The position numbers were made by a program, and so were the translations under genes. A model generated the notes under the pieces. That model saw only the letters and a program-made list of their open reading frames with translations. It was not told the DNA's origin and ran no database searches. Below are positions 53,227 through 60,321 of a stretch of DNA of 64,000 nt, one piece after another (within the stretch, counting starts at the first letter, position 1; the number at the start of each line of letters is the position of its first letter). Where the stretch lies: the NCBI RefSeq assembly GCF_014649815.1, contig NZ_BMTT01000016.1:1-64000 (forward strand), given 5' to 3'. The DNA comes from Streptomyces mutabilis (GTDB taxonomy: Bacteria; Actinomycetota; Actinomycetes; Streptomycetales; Streptomycetaceae).

Positions 53227-54138
53227 GTGACGACCACCGACCCGCCCCAGGCACTCCGCTCGATCAGCTACGGCGGCGGCGTCCAGTCCACCGCCCTCCT
53301 CGTCCTCGCCGCGCAGGGCCGCATCGACTTCCCGCTGTTCGTCTTCGCCAACGTCGGCGACGACAGCGAGCGCGCCGCAACCCTGCGGTACGTCGCCGAG
53401 TACGCCAAGCCCTACGCGGCCGACCACGGCATCGAGCTGGCTGAAGTCCAGCGCATCCGCCGCGACGGCACCGTGGAAACCCTGCACGGACGGCTCACGC
53501 GGCCCGGCTCACGGTCCCTGCCGATCCCGGTGCGCATGTCCAACGGCGCACCCGGCACCCGCTCCTGCACTGCCGACTTCAAGATCAAGGTGGTCGGGAA
53601 GGAGATGAAGCGCCGCGGGGCAACCGCGGGCCGCGCGTGCCGGGCGCACCGCATGACGGACTGCGATGTGGACTGCGCTGTCCCGCAGCCGGACTGCTCC
53701 AAGTGCGTACCGCCGCGGCTGGCCACGATCGGCATTGGCATCTCCGTCGACGAGATCCAGCGCGCGAACAACCGCCGCGTAGAACCGCACGAACGGATCG
53801 TCTACCCGCTCCTCGACCTCGGCCTGCGGCGCGACGACTGCCAGCGCGTCATCCGCGAGGCCGGCCTGCCTGTCCCGCCCAAGAGCAGCTGCTACTTCTG
53901 CCCGTTCCACCGACCCGAGACCTGGCACGACATGCGCCGCCAGGAGCCCGAGGAGTTCGAGAAGGCGTGCCAGCTCGAAGACCTCCTCAACCAGCGCCGT
54001 GACGAACTGGGCAAGGACCACGTCTACCTCACCCGCTTCGCCCGCCCGCTGCGCGAGGCGATTCCGGACGGCGTCGACCTGCTGCCGATGTTCGACGAGG
54101 CCGACGGCCTGTGCGACAGCGGCTGGTGCATGACGTGA
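53227..54138 (+). CDS. PAPS-reductase-like PP-loop (adenine nucleotide alpha hydrolase) protein
   Basis: The 303-aa protein begins with a PP-loop SYGGGVQSTALLVLAAQG (about 13-30). TRSCTADFKIKVVGKEMKRRG (about 115-135) follows, then a Cys cluster CRAHRMTDCDVDCAVPQPDCSKC and the conserved end PPKSSCYFCPFHRPETWHDMRRQEPEEFEKA (about 217-247). True PAPS reductases end in ECGLH; that motif is absent. It therefore probably adenylates another substrate, as DndC- or TilS-like relatives do in DNA or tRNA modification. GTG 53227 follows AAGGAG by 6 nt. Confidence 0.82.
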   Translation: MTTTDPPQALRSISYGGGVQSTALLVLAAQGRIDFPLFVFANVGDDSERAATLRYVAEYAKPYAADHGIELAEVQRIRRDGTVETLHGRLTRPGSRSLPIPVRMSNGAPGTRSCTADFKIKVVGKEMKRRGATAGRACRAHRMTDCDVDCAVPQPDCSKCVPPRLATIGIGISVDEIQRANNRRVEPHERIVYPLLDLGLRRDDCQRVIREAGLPVPPKSSCYFCPFHRPETWHDMRRQEPEEFEKACQLEDLLNQRRDELGKDHVYLTRFARPLREAIPDGVDLLPMFDEADGLCDSGWCMT

Positions 54139-54215
54139 ACAGCTGGCCGGCCGCCCCTGAGGCAAGCAGGGGCGGCCGGTGTCCCCGAGTCCACCACACC
54201 CACCAGGAGAAGACC

Positions 54216-54932
54216 ATGAGCAGCCCCGAGCAGTACGAGTTCCGCGTCTCACCCGACCGCCGCCAGTTCGCCATCTGGGAGCCCGGCAACGAGCCCTGGT
54301 TCGCCCCCGAAGCCGCCATGCAGGGCCGATGGATCACCTCGGCCGACATGGAGCGCCTGGGCTGGACCCGGTACGTCCCGGAGACGTCCACCGACCAGGC
54401 CGCCGAGATCACCCGGCTCCGCATCGAGCTGGGCAAGACCCTGGAGAAGGCCGCCGCCGACCGCTGCGCCGACTACGCCGCCGGCCTCCGCGAAGCGATT
54501 GCGCTCCTCGACCAGCAGGCCAGCAGCATCGACGCGTTGTCCAGCTCGGACTTCGGGGAGGAAGCGCGGGCCGTCCGGGAGCTGGCGGACGCCGCGAACA
54601 AGCTGCGCCGTATGGCCGACGAGACGGCAACCACCGAGACCGTCCCGTGCGTGCGCCCGGAGCCACACCCCGCGCACAGCCACTCCGGGCTGCGCAAGGG
54701 CGTCGCCGTTCATGGCCGATGCCCCGGTGTCCCCGCCGCTGAGCGGAAGCCGCCGATGGACCCGGTGCACATCCTCGGCATCGACACCGACGACGAGCCC
54801 GCCGCCGGGGCGCGGCAGGACGGGGCCGACCACACCTGCAACTCGATCGTGGCTCGGGGCGAGATGGACGAGCCGCTCGGCTACCTCATCTGCGGCATCT
54901 GCGGGCAGCCGAAGAACGGGGCGCGCCCGTGA
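54216..54932 (+). CDS. 238-aa hypothetical protein
   Basis: ATG 54216 follows AGGAGAAGACC. The N-terminal region YEFRVSPDRRQFAIWEPGNEPWFAPEAAMQGRWITSADMERLGW is followed by a helical segment (AAEITRLRIELGKTLEKAAADRCADYAAGLREAIALLDQQ) and a C-terminus with paired Cys (YLICGICGQPKNG) near a HTCNS motif, a likely zinc site. No family is recognised. Confidence 0.68.
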   Translation: MSSPEQYEFRVSPDRRQFAIWEPGNEPWFAPEAAMQGRWITSADMERLGWTRYVPETSTDQAAEITRLRIELGKTLEKAAADRCADYAAGLREAIALLDQQASSIDALSSSDFGEEARAVRELADAANKLRRMADETATTETVPCVRPEPHPAHSHSGLRKGVAVHGRCPGVPAAERKPPMDPVHILGIDTDDEPAAGARQDGADHTCNSIVARGEMDEPLGYLICGICGQPKNGARP

Positions 54933-55168
54933 TCCTCGCCGACGCCCTCGACACCCTCTGGACCCTCCTCCTCGCCGGCGGACTATGGCTCCTCCTCCTC
55001 ACCGCCGTCACCACCCTCGCCCTGTACGCCATCGCCGCCATCGTCTGGGGCGCGCTCCGGCTCGCCCGGCGCGCCTTCCGCGGCCCCGACCGGCCGACCT
55101 GGGCACGCAGCCGAGCAGCCGCACGCCGGTATGCCCGCCGCGCACCCGACTACGAGGAAGCCGCATGA
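54929..55168 (+). CDS. 79-aa membrane protein
   Basis: GTG 54929 overlaps the previous stop. One long hydrophobic region (TLWTLLLAGGLWLLLLTAVTTLALYAIAAIVWGAL) probably forms one or two membrane helices, followed by a strongly basic tail. Unknown role. Confidence 0.65.
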   Translation: MILADALDTLWTLLLAGGLWLLLLTAVTTLALYAIAAIVWGALRLARRAFRGPDRPTWARSRAAARRYARRAPDYEEAA

Positions 55169-55287
55169 CGGCCGGCCGCCTCCTGGGCGTCGCCATCGTC
55201 GCCCTCCCGCTCATCAGCCTCGCCCTGCTCGGCCTCAGCCGGGCCGGGCAGGCCCTCACCAACCTCCACCGAAGGAGCAGCACATGA
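55165..55287 (+). CDS. 40-aa membrane peptide
   Basis: ATG 55165 overlaps the previous stop (ATGA) and the gene ends in an overlap with the next start. It is a single hydrophobic helix (LLGVAIVALPLISLALLGL) with a basic end (NLHRRSST). Too small to classify. Confidence 0.58.
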   Translation: MTAGRLLGVAIVALPLISLALLGLSRAGQALTNLHRRSST

Positions 55288-55709
55288 CCACCCAGCCCCG
55301 CCGCTTCCACCTCCAGCGCACCACCGACATCACTGGAGTCTCCGGCACCGGCCGCGTCGCCGACGGCGTTCAGTGGGCCGACGGGACCGTGTCCATTCGC
55401 TGGACCGGGCCGATGCCCTCCACCGTCTTCTGGCACTCGCTCGACAACGCACTGCACGTCCACGGCCACGGCGGCCACACCGTCATCGTCTGGGACGACC
55501 CTGAACCCGCCCCGGCCGGAGACTGCGAGCACTGCCCCGACGGCCACACCCCTGCCGACAGCGGTTCCCAGCCCTGGCACGTCCGCGTCGGGGCCGAGCG
55601 GGACGGCGACGGCCAGCCGATCCGCCTGTACGTCGAACGCTCGGCGGGCGCGCACGTCGCCGAGTCCGACGCGGACTGGGTCCGGGCGCGTCTCGGTGGA
55701 CAGCCGTGA
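55284..55709 (+). CDS. 141-aa hypothetical protein
   Basis: ATG 55284 follows AAGGAGCAGCAC. It is a beta-rich N-terminal domain (RFHLQRTTDITGVSGTGRVADGVQWADGTVSIRWTGPMPSTVFWHSLDNALHVHGHGGHTVIVWDD) with a CEHCPDG motif after it. Similar small beta domains are frequent in streptomycete phages and elements (recalled). Unknown role. Confidence 0.68.
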   Translation: MTTQPRRFHLQRTTDITGVSGTGRVADGVQWADGTVSIRWTGPMPSTVFWHSLDNALHVHGHGGHTVIVWDDPEPAPAGDCEHCPDGHTPADSGSQPWHVRVGAERDGDGQPIRLYVERSAGAHVAESDADWVRARLGGQP

Positions 55710-55903
55710 GCCGCCGCTGCACCCGCGGGCACTTCATCTCCGCCACCGCCGAGACCACCGCCTGCCACTGCACCCTCGCCTACCGGCCGAAGCGCGTCCC
55801 CGGCGCCCGCCGGCCCCTCGAATCCGACCTGTGGGGCCAGGGCCTCACCGCCATCCAGCGCCACACCATCCGCACCGTCCGCCTGACCGGGAGCTACCTG
55901 TGA
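55706..55903 (+). CDS. 65-aa basic Cys protein
   Basis: GTG 55706 overlaps the previous stop. Its sequence is RRCTRGHFISATAETTACHCTLAYRPKR.. with three Cys and a basic charge. It is coupled on both sides and may bind zinc. Confidence 0.6.
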   Translation: MSRRCTRGHFISATAETTACHCTLAYRPKRVPGARRPLESDLWGQGLTAIQRHTIRTVRLTGSYL

Positions 55904-56151
55904 CCACAGCGCAGCGCACCGCCCGCGCCTGCCGCATCACCGCCGCAGTCCTCGCCATCACCGCGGCCCTCCTCGCCTACGAGCACTGGGCGTACTCGCT
56001 GCCCGGCGTCATCGGCGCCGGCGTGTTCCTCGGCGTCGCGGACTCGTACCGCCGTGACGAGCAGCGGGCCCGGCACGCCGCGCTGGACGCTGCGGCCGCC
56101 GCCGACGAGCAGCTGCTCCCGACCGACCGCGACGAGCGGAGTGCAGCGTGA
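55900..56151 (+). CDS. 83-aa membrane protein
   Basis: GTG 55900 overlaps the previous stop. Two hydrophobic stretches (ITAAVLAITAALLAYEHWAY and LPGVIGAGVFLGVADSY) suggest two membrane helices, then a charged tail. Unknown. Confidence 0.62.
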   Translation: MTTAQRTARACRITAAVLAITAALLAYEHWAYSLPGVIGAGVFLGVADSYRRDEQRARHAALDAAAAADEQLLPTDRDERSAA

Positions 56152-56318
56152 CCGGACCGAGCAGCACACCCCGGGGCGAGCACACGCCCACCCCGGGCAG
56201 CACCTGGCAGACCGAACTCGTCCGCGTCGAGCAGCTGGTGGACGACGACGCACCCGACCCCCGACCCAACCGGAAGACCCGACGCGCCATGCAGCGCGCA
56301 GCACGGAGGACCAAGTGA
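56148..56318 (+). CDS. 56-aa protein
   Basis: GTG 56148 overlaps the previous stop and the gene ends in an overlap with the next start. It is acidic in the middle (VRVEQLVDDDAPDP), with a basic end (NRKTRRAMQRAARRTK). Unknown; possibly nucleic-acid binding. Confidence 0.55.
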   Translation: MTGPSSTPRGEHTPTPGSTWQTELVRVEQLVDDDAPDPRPNRKTRRAMQRAARRTK

Positions 56319-56827
56319 CCGACCGCCTCACCGTCGACAGCATCACCAGCGACCAACTGGACGCCCTCTACGAGAGGGTGGCCAAGGCAGAGCACGAGGC
56401 CGAAGTCTCGGTCGCCGCAGCTGCGCAGCTCACCACCCTGGTCGGCAAGCGCTCCGAGAAGGCCGAGAAGGCCGCCAAAGCCCAGCGGCAGCGCGCCAAG
56501 AACGCCGAGACGGAGCTGCGCGTCCTCCGCACCGGCCTCCGCGCCAACGGCGCCGACCCCACGCAGATCCAGAACCTGTGGGCGCAGATCCGTCTCCGCA
56601 ACCGGCAGTGGCGGGACGAGAAGCGGCGCGCCGAGCGGGCCGAGGCCGCCATCGAACGGGTCCGCGCCCTCCACCAGCCTCAGCCCGACGGAACTGCCTT
56701 CCTCGACGGCCAGCAGTGCAAGACGTGCAGCCAGGACGGTGGCGACGGCTACCAGTACCTCGTGCCCTGGCCGTGCCCGACAGCCCAGGCCATCGCCCCG
56801 CCCGCCGACCAGACCACGGAGAGGTGA
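56315..56827 (+). CDS. 170-aa coiled-coil protein
   Basis: GTG 56315 overlaps the previous stop. A long helical region (VAKAEHEAEVSVAAAAQLTTLVGKRSEKAEKAAKAQRQRAKNAETELRVLRTGL, about 20-75, continuing RNRQWRDEKRRAERAEAAIERV) predicts a coiled coil. A CKTCSQDGGDGYQYLVPWPC motif at the end may bind zinc. Function unknown. Confidence 0.68.
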   Translation: MTDRLTVDSITSDQLDALYERVAKAEHEAEVSVAAAAQLTTLVGKRSEKAEKAAKAQRQRAKNAETELRVLRTGLRANGADPTQIQNLWAQIRLRNRQWRDEKRRAERAEAAIERVRALHQPQPDGTAFLDGQQCKTCSQDGGDGYQYLVPWPCPTAQAIAPPADQTTER

Positions 56828-56829
56828 CC

Positions 56830-57147
56830 ATGCAACCGTTCGCCCCACTCGGCCGGATCGTCGACTCCCGACCCCAGAAGTGCGGCCACTCGCCCGGCGA
56901 CAACCCCGGCACCGACTGCCCCGCCGACGCCACCTGGCACATCATGTGGAACACCGACAGCGAAGTCGGCCTCGCCTGCGACCCGCACATGGGCGTCGCC
57001 CGCCGGTACGTGTTCCTCGACTCCCACCGCATCGGCCCCGACTGCGACATGCCCGGCACGCTCTGGGACTTCGAGAACCAACGGTGCGTGTACCCCGACG
57101 CGCCCGCTGTCGAGGTCGCAGCAGCCGAGGAGCCCGCGACCGCCTGA
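56830..57147 (+). CDS. 105-aa Cys/His-rich protein
   Basis: ATG 56830 lies 2 bases after the preceding stop, with GAGG overlapping that stop. Its sequence CGHSPGDNPGTDCPADATWHIMWNTDSEVGLACDPHMGVARRYVFLDSHRIGPDCDMPG contains four Cys and several His typical of a small zinc-binding fold. It is the last gene of the long coupled chain. Confidence 0.66.
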   Translation: MQPFAPLGRIVDSRPQKCGHSPGDNPGTDCPADATWHIMWNTDSEVGLACDPHMGVARRYVFLDSHRIGPDCDMPGTLWDFENQRCVYPDAPAVEVAAAEEPATA

Positions 57148-57243
57148 TCACGACGAAGGGGCGCGCCCTCGAACTCCCCAGCTCCACGGCACGCCCCACT
57201 CGGTGGCTTCACCCTACGCCCCACCCAGCACACGGAGCGCACG

Positions 57244-58011
57244 ATGAACACCACCGCCAGCACCACCACGAACCTCCGCACTGTGGCCCTCCACTGGACC
57301 GACCTCCACGAAGCCGCTGGCCAGCCCGTCACCGTCGGTGCCTTCGGACTCGGCCTCCGCGGCTACCTCGCCCGCCTCGACCAGGCCGACGCCGAGCAGC
57401 TGGAGTACGAGCGCCACCAGGCCGCGCACCTCCGCGCCCAGGAACGCGACCCGCTCCAGATCGGCGAGCGGCCCGTCCCCGTCCGCCTCCACATCCTCGA
57501 CACCATGCGCGTCGTCGAAGCCGCCCTCGTCCAGTGCGCCGACGACATCGCCCACGCAGTGCAGCGCGCCCCGATCGCCGGGCCTACCGCGCGCCGGACC
57601 GCGACGCACCCGTACCTCACCCAGCGGGAGGCGGACATCGCCGCCGCCGATCGGCAGCGTCGCGCCGAGCTGGCCCACGCGGACCTCGTCGACCCGCGCC
57701 GCTGGCGGTACACCGGCAAGCGGACCGCGCCCCACGCCGCGCTCTGGCTCCTCGCCCGCATCGAACGCGCGTCCGGCCCGTGCCGACGGATTACCGAGCA
57801 GGAGGAGCAGCGGATCGGGACCATCGCGGCCGGCGCCGCGGACCGGGTCGAGCGGGCGTTGGACATCGCGGCGCAGCAGCGGACGCTGTCGACGCCGTGC
57901 CCGGACTGTGACGGGGCGGTCGACGTCCACGGTGGGGAGGGCCGGATACCGGTCGCGCACTGCACCGGGTGCGGGCGGATCTGGGCGGAGGGCGCCGTGA
58001 TCGCGGCATGA
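57244..58011 (+). CDS. 255-aa protein with C-terminal zinc ribbon
   Basis: ATG 57244 follows a 96-base gap with GGAGCGCACG ahead. The N-terminal part (ALHWTDLHEAAGQPVTVGAFGLGLRGYLARLDQADAEQLEYERHQ) and helical middle are of unknown family. The C-terminus has CPDCDGAVDVHGGEGRIPVAHCTGCGRIWAEG, a zinc ribbon (C-x2-C...C-x2-C). It may bind DNA. A GGGCGCGCCC palindrome lies in the gap before it. Confidence 0.68.
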   Translation: MNTTASTTTNLRTVALHWTDLHEAAGQPVTVGAFGLGLRGYLARLDQADAEQLEYERHQAAHLRAQERDPLQIGERPVPVRLHILDTMRVVEAALVQCADDIAHAVQRAPIAGPTARRTATHPYLTQREADIAAADRQRRAELAHADLVDPRRWRYTGKRTAPHAALWLLARIERASGPCRRITEQEEQRIGTIAAGAADRVERALDIAAQQRTLSTPCPDCDGAVDVHGGEGRIPVAHCTGCGRIWAEGAVIAA

Positions 58012-58094
58012 GCCGGGAGCAGCGGCGGCTGCTGGGGCGGTGCCTGATCGTGGCGGCACTCGCTGTCGTCCTGTGGGTGGCCGTGGCATCCTGA
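58008..58094 (+). CDS. 28-aa membrane peptide
   Basis: ATG 58008 overlaps the preceding stop (ATGA). It encodes SREQRRLLGRCLIVAALAVVLWVAVAS, a basic start and one hydrophobic helix. Coupling is the main support; it may not be functional. Confidence 0.45.
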   Translation: MSREQRRLLGRCLIVAALAVVLWVAVAS

Positions 58095-58174
58095 GCCTGG
58101 CGGTCCGGAAGCTGATGCAGTGTCCGGACAGCGCGGGACTACACACCCCGCACCGGACCGCCGCTGAACATGAC

Positions 58175-58215
58175 GCGGCCCTCCGACCCCAGGGGTGCAG
58201 GGGCCGGAGGGCCGC
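58175..58215. terminator. Bidirectional terminator between convergent element genes
   Basis: An 11-bp perfect stem (GCGGCCCTCCG at 58175-58185 and CGGAGGGCCGC at 58205-58215) encloses a 19-nt loop that itself holds ACCCCAGGGGT. There is no T-run, as is usual in Streptomyces. It separates plus-strand genes ending at 58094 from minus-strand genes ending at 58271. Confidence 0.78.
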
Positions 58216-58270
58216 AACCGCGAGCGGGCGCCCCCCTCTCGGTGGTGCCAAGACCGTACGCCCGGCCCGG

Positions 58271-58483
58271 TCAGTGCGTCCAGACGTCCGGCCCGCCCCC
58301 ACGCCACTGGATCAGCGCGCTGCGGACGACGTCCATCTCGTCGAACTCCTGGAGGCCGGCCTCCTGCATGAACCGGGCCACGTCCTGCACGCCGTACGCC
58401 AGGCCCAGGATCGTCCCGTCGACCCGCACGCGCCGGCCGCCCGTCTCGTCGGGCGGGTACACGATCACCGGTGGCGGGCTCAT
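58271..58483 (-). CDS. 70-aa hypothetical protein
   Basis: The likely start is ATG 58483 (MSPPPVIVYPPDETGGRRVRVDG), preferred over an upstream ATG that adds a low-complexity basic stretch. The sequence has TILGLAYGVQDVARFMQEAGLQEFDEMDVVRSALIQWRGGG, alpha/beta in pattern. It is the last gene of a three-gene minus-strand block. No family is recognised. Confidence 0.65.
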   Translation of the reverse strand: MSPPPVIVYPPDETGGRRVRVDGTILGLAYGVQDVARFMQEAGLQEFDEMDVVRSALIQWRGGGPDVWTH

Positions 58484-58525
58484 GCTCTCCACCCTGCGCG
58501 CGGGCACGGACGGGCGCACCCTGGG

Positions 58526-58795
58526 CTACTCCGGGTGCCGTGCCTGCTTCTTCACCGCGGCTTCTACCTCGTTCCGCAGCTGCCCCTCTGCCTTCGCGTG
58601 CTCGGTGACGGCTGCCTGAACGTCGCGGGCGAGGTCGCGCCAGGCCCGCCACGCGGTCTCGTAGGTCTCGGTCTGCTGCTCGGACCACGGTGTCGCGGTG
58701 GGAGGCCCGTACTGGTCGCGTAGCTGCTCGACCTGGGCGTGCGCAGCGTCGGCCGCGCGCTGCATCTCCACGAGTTCTTCGAGTGTGTGTGCCAC
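58526..58795 (-). CDS. 89-aa coiled-coil protein
   Basis: GTG 58795 gives MAHTLEELVEMQRAADAAHAQVEQLRDQYG..TYETAWRAWRDLARDVQAAVTEHAKAEGQLRNEVEAAVKKQ, helical throughout. Upstream frame residues look like non-coding Arg-rich translation, so the shorter start was chosen, though its RBS is weak. Unknown role. Confidence 0.62.
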   Translation of the reverse strand: MAHTLEELVEMQRAADAAHAQVEQLRDQYGPPTATPWSEQQTETYETAWRAWRDLARDVQAAVTEHAKAEGQLRNEVEAAVKKQARHPE

Positions 58796-58866
58796 GGGTG
58801 CCGATCGTACGACGGCATGACGATGCCCCCGCCTCGACCCACTGAGACGGGGGCACCGAAGACGCG

Positions 58867-59319
58867 CTACCCCTTCTCGGCCTGCCTCCACTGCTCGACG
58901 AGCGACCGCACCCCCTCGGTGGAGGCGCTGGCGATCTGCTCTGCCTCACGTTCGGACAGGCCCACAGCACGAGCGGCGCGCGCGGCGTCCTGCTCGATCA
59001 AAGCCTCCAGCCTCTGCTGGGTCTCAGGGCTGAGGACTGGGCCAATCGCCGGTTCTGCTGGTGACCACATGTCGACGTCTCCTTCTCGGGGTGTGAGGTC
59101 CGTGCGCTTGCCCGGGCTCGGAGGGTTCGCCGCGAAGAACGCGGCCACCTCGTCAGCCCGGAACCGGGGCCGCGTGCTGCCCTCACCCTCGACGGGCTTC
59201 GGGAAGACGCCCTTCTTCCGGTGCGCGTGCACCGTCTGCCGGGTGACCCCGTGCTCCGCCGCGATCTCGGTGGTGGTCATCAAGCGCGGGCTCCCCTCTG
59301 CTTCAGGGCTCTTGGGCAC
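58867..59319 (-). CDS. AlpA/MerR-like HTH protein (excisionase-type) with helical tail
   Basis: The 150-aa protein starts at GTG 59319 with GGAAGGATG upstream. The HTH is MTTTEIAAEHGVTRQTVHAHRKKGVFPKPVEGEGSTRPRFRADEVAAFFAANPP (about 15-68), typical of HTH_17/AlpA-type proteins. The rest is helical (TQQRLEALIEQDAARAARAVGLSEREAEQIAS). It is divergent from the next plus-strand block across a palindrome-bearing promoter, so it may regulate that block rather than act as an excisionase. Confidence 0.78.
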   Translation of the reverse strand: MPKSPEAEGSPRLMTTTEIAAEHGVTRQTVHAHRKKGVFPKPVEGEGSTRPRFRADEVAAFFAANPPSPGKRTDLTPREGDVDMWSPAEPAIGPVLSPETQQRLEALIEQDAARAARAVGLSEREAEQIASASTEGVRSLVEQWRQAEKG

Positions 59320-59341
59320 GGCAACATCCTTCCCGAACCCC

Positions 59342-59375
59342 TTGACGTTGTAAAGAGGTTCCTGCCAGTCTGGCA
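59342..59375 (+). promoter_or_regulatory. Promoter with TGCCAGTCTGGCA operator for the right-hand operon
   Basis: TTGACG (59342-59347) is followed about 17 bases on by CCAGTC/CAGTCT. A palindrome TGCCAG-T-CTGGCA (59363-59375) covers the -10 position. It lies 84 bases before the next plus-strand gene and upstream of the divergent HTH gene, its probable regulator. Confidence 0.6.
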
Positions 59376-59458
59376 CTGCACCAACAACACGGCCCCGGTC
59401 GGTGTGTGAGAGCCCGGCCGGGGCCAGCCAAATCCCCTGAGCGACCAGGAGAAACGAC

Positions 59459-59665
59459 GTGGAACACCGTACCGACAAGGCCCCCAAGCCGCCCAGCCCG
59501 GCGAACGCCGCCACCGAGCCGCTCGGCGACCTCGTCTCCGGCGACGCCGTCCACACCAACCCCGCCACCCTCAGGGTCCGCAGCTGGATGACCGTCGACG
59601 TCGCAGAGCGCCTCGCCGCAGGAGCCGACGACCGCGCCGCCCACACCACGGCGGTGACCGCATGA
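59459..59665 (+). CDS. 68-aa hypothetical protein
   Basis: GTG 59459 follows CCAGGAGAAACGAC. Its sequence includes KPPSPANAATEPLGDLVSGDAVHTNPATLRVRSWMTVDVAERLAAGADDRAAHT. It is the first gene of the right-hand plus-strand block. No family is recognised. Confidence 0.6.
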   Translation: MEHRTDKAPKPPSPANAATEPLGDLVSGDAVHTNPATLRVRSWMTVDVAERLAAGADDRAAHTTAVTA

Positions 59666-59796
59666 GCTACGAGGGGCCCACCTGCCAGGGCTGCGGCGGC
59701 CAGGGCGGCCACGTCGAGACCACTCCCACCGAGGACGGCGGCCACGTCAGCGTCTGGCGGGCCTGCGGCGACTGCTCGGGACGGGGGCACAGCTGA
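59662..59796 (+). CDS. 44-aa DnaJ-type zinc-finger peptide
   Basis: ATG 59662 overlaps the previous stop, and the stop overlaps the next ATG by one base. The sequence CQGCGGQGGH...CGDCSGRGH has two C-x2-C-x-G-x-G units, as in the DnaJ central zinc finger. This suggests a zinc-stabilised protein-interaction module. Confidence 0.62.
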   Translation: MSYEGPTCQGCGGQGGHVETTPTEDGGHVSVWRACGDCSGRGHS

Positions 59797-59990
59797 TGGC
59801 CTGGCTGTTCAACCGCGCGCAGTCCAGCCGCGACTACCCCGCCGCCGGTACCTCGGTCACCGGCGACGCCGGCCGCTTCCGCCGCCACAAGACCACCGGC
59901 GCCCGCAAGGCCGCCCGCGAGGGCCAGGCGTGGGAGGACCGCGACCGCGCCCAGGACCGCCGCGGCGGCTGGTACCGCCCCGCCCGCTGA
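59796..59990 (+). CDS. 64-aa basic protein
   Basis: ATG 59796 is coupled to the previous gene. The protein is rich in Arg, Lys and aromatic residues (FNRAQSSRDYP..GRFRRHKTTGARKAAREGQAWEDRDRAQDRRGGWYRP). Possibly nucleic-acid binding; it has no known family. Confidence 0.58.
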   Translation: MAWLFNRAQSSRDYPAAGTSVTGDAGRFRRHKTTGARKAAREGQAWEDRDRAQDRRGGWYRPAR

Positions 59991-60064
59991 CGGCTGCCCG
60001 ATCCGCCCGGCCCGCCCAGGCGGTGAGGGGAGCCGGACAGCCCGGCCCCACCGAGGAGGAACCC

Positions 60065-60250
60065 GTGGACATCGAACGCGCCGAGCAGCTCGCCACCGAG
60101 TACGCCGACCAGGCCGCTCAGTTCGCCGAGGTCAACACCGAGCACGCCGTCCAGCGCGCGCAGGCCTACGCCGCCACCTCTCAGGCGTACGCCGCCATCG
60201 CGCACACCCACTACCTCGCCAACATCGCCGGAGCCGCGCTCCGCCGCTGA
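60065..60250 (+). CDS. 61-aa helical Ala/Gln-rich protein
   Basis: GTG 60065 follows GAGGAGGAACCC, a strong RBS. MDIERAEQLATEYADQAAQFAEVNTEHAVQRAQAYAATSQAYAAIAHTHYLANIAGAALRR is one amphipathic helix in effect. It lies just before the membrane-protein block. Unknown. Confidence 0.62.
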   Translation: MDIERAEQLATEYADQAAQFAEVNTEHAVQRAQAYAATSQAYAAIAHTHYLANIAGAALRR

Positions 60251-60321
60251 CCACCCCGACCGGCCGGGCCCGCGACATCCCCCACGCGGGCCCGGCCACC
60301 CCATCGCCCAGGAGCAGCACC

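Noticed and set aside
53227-54138. Annotating the PP-loop gene as a true PAPS reductase
   Set aside because: The catalytic ECGLH motif of PAPS reductases is missing and the context is DNA replication, not sulfur assimilation.
58867-59319. Naming the AlpA-like protein the excisionase of the element
   Set aside because: AlpA-type Xis proteins work with tyrosine integrases and usually sit next to int. A gp3-like factor is present and this gene lies in a divergent regulator position.
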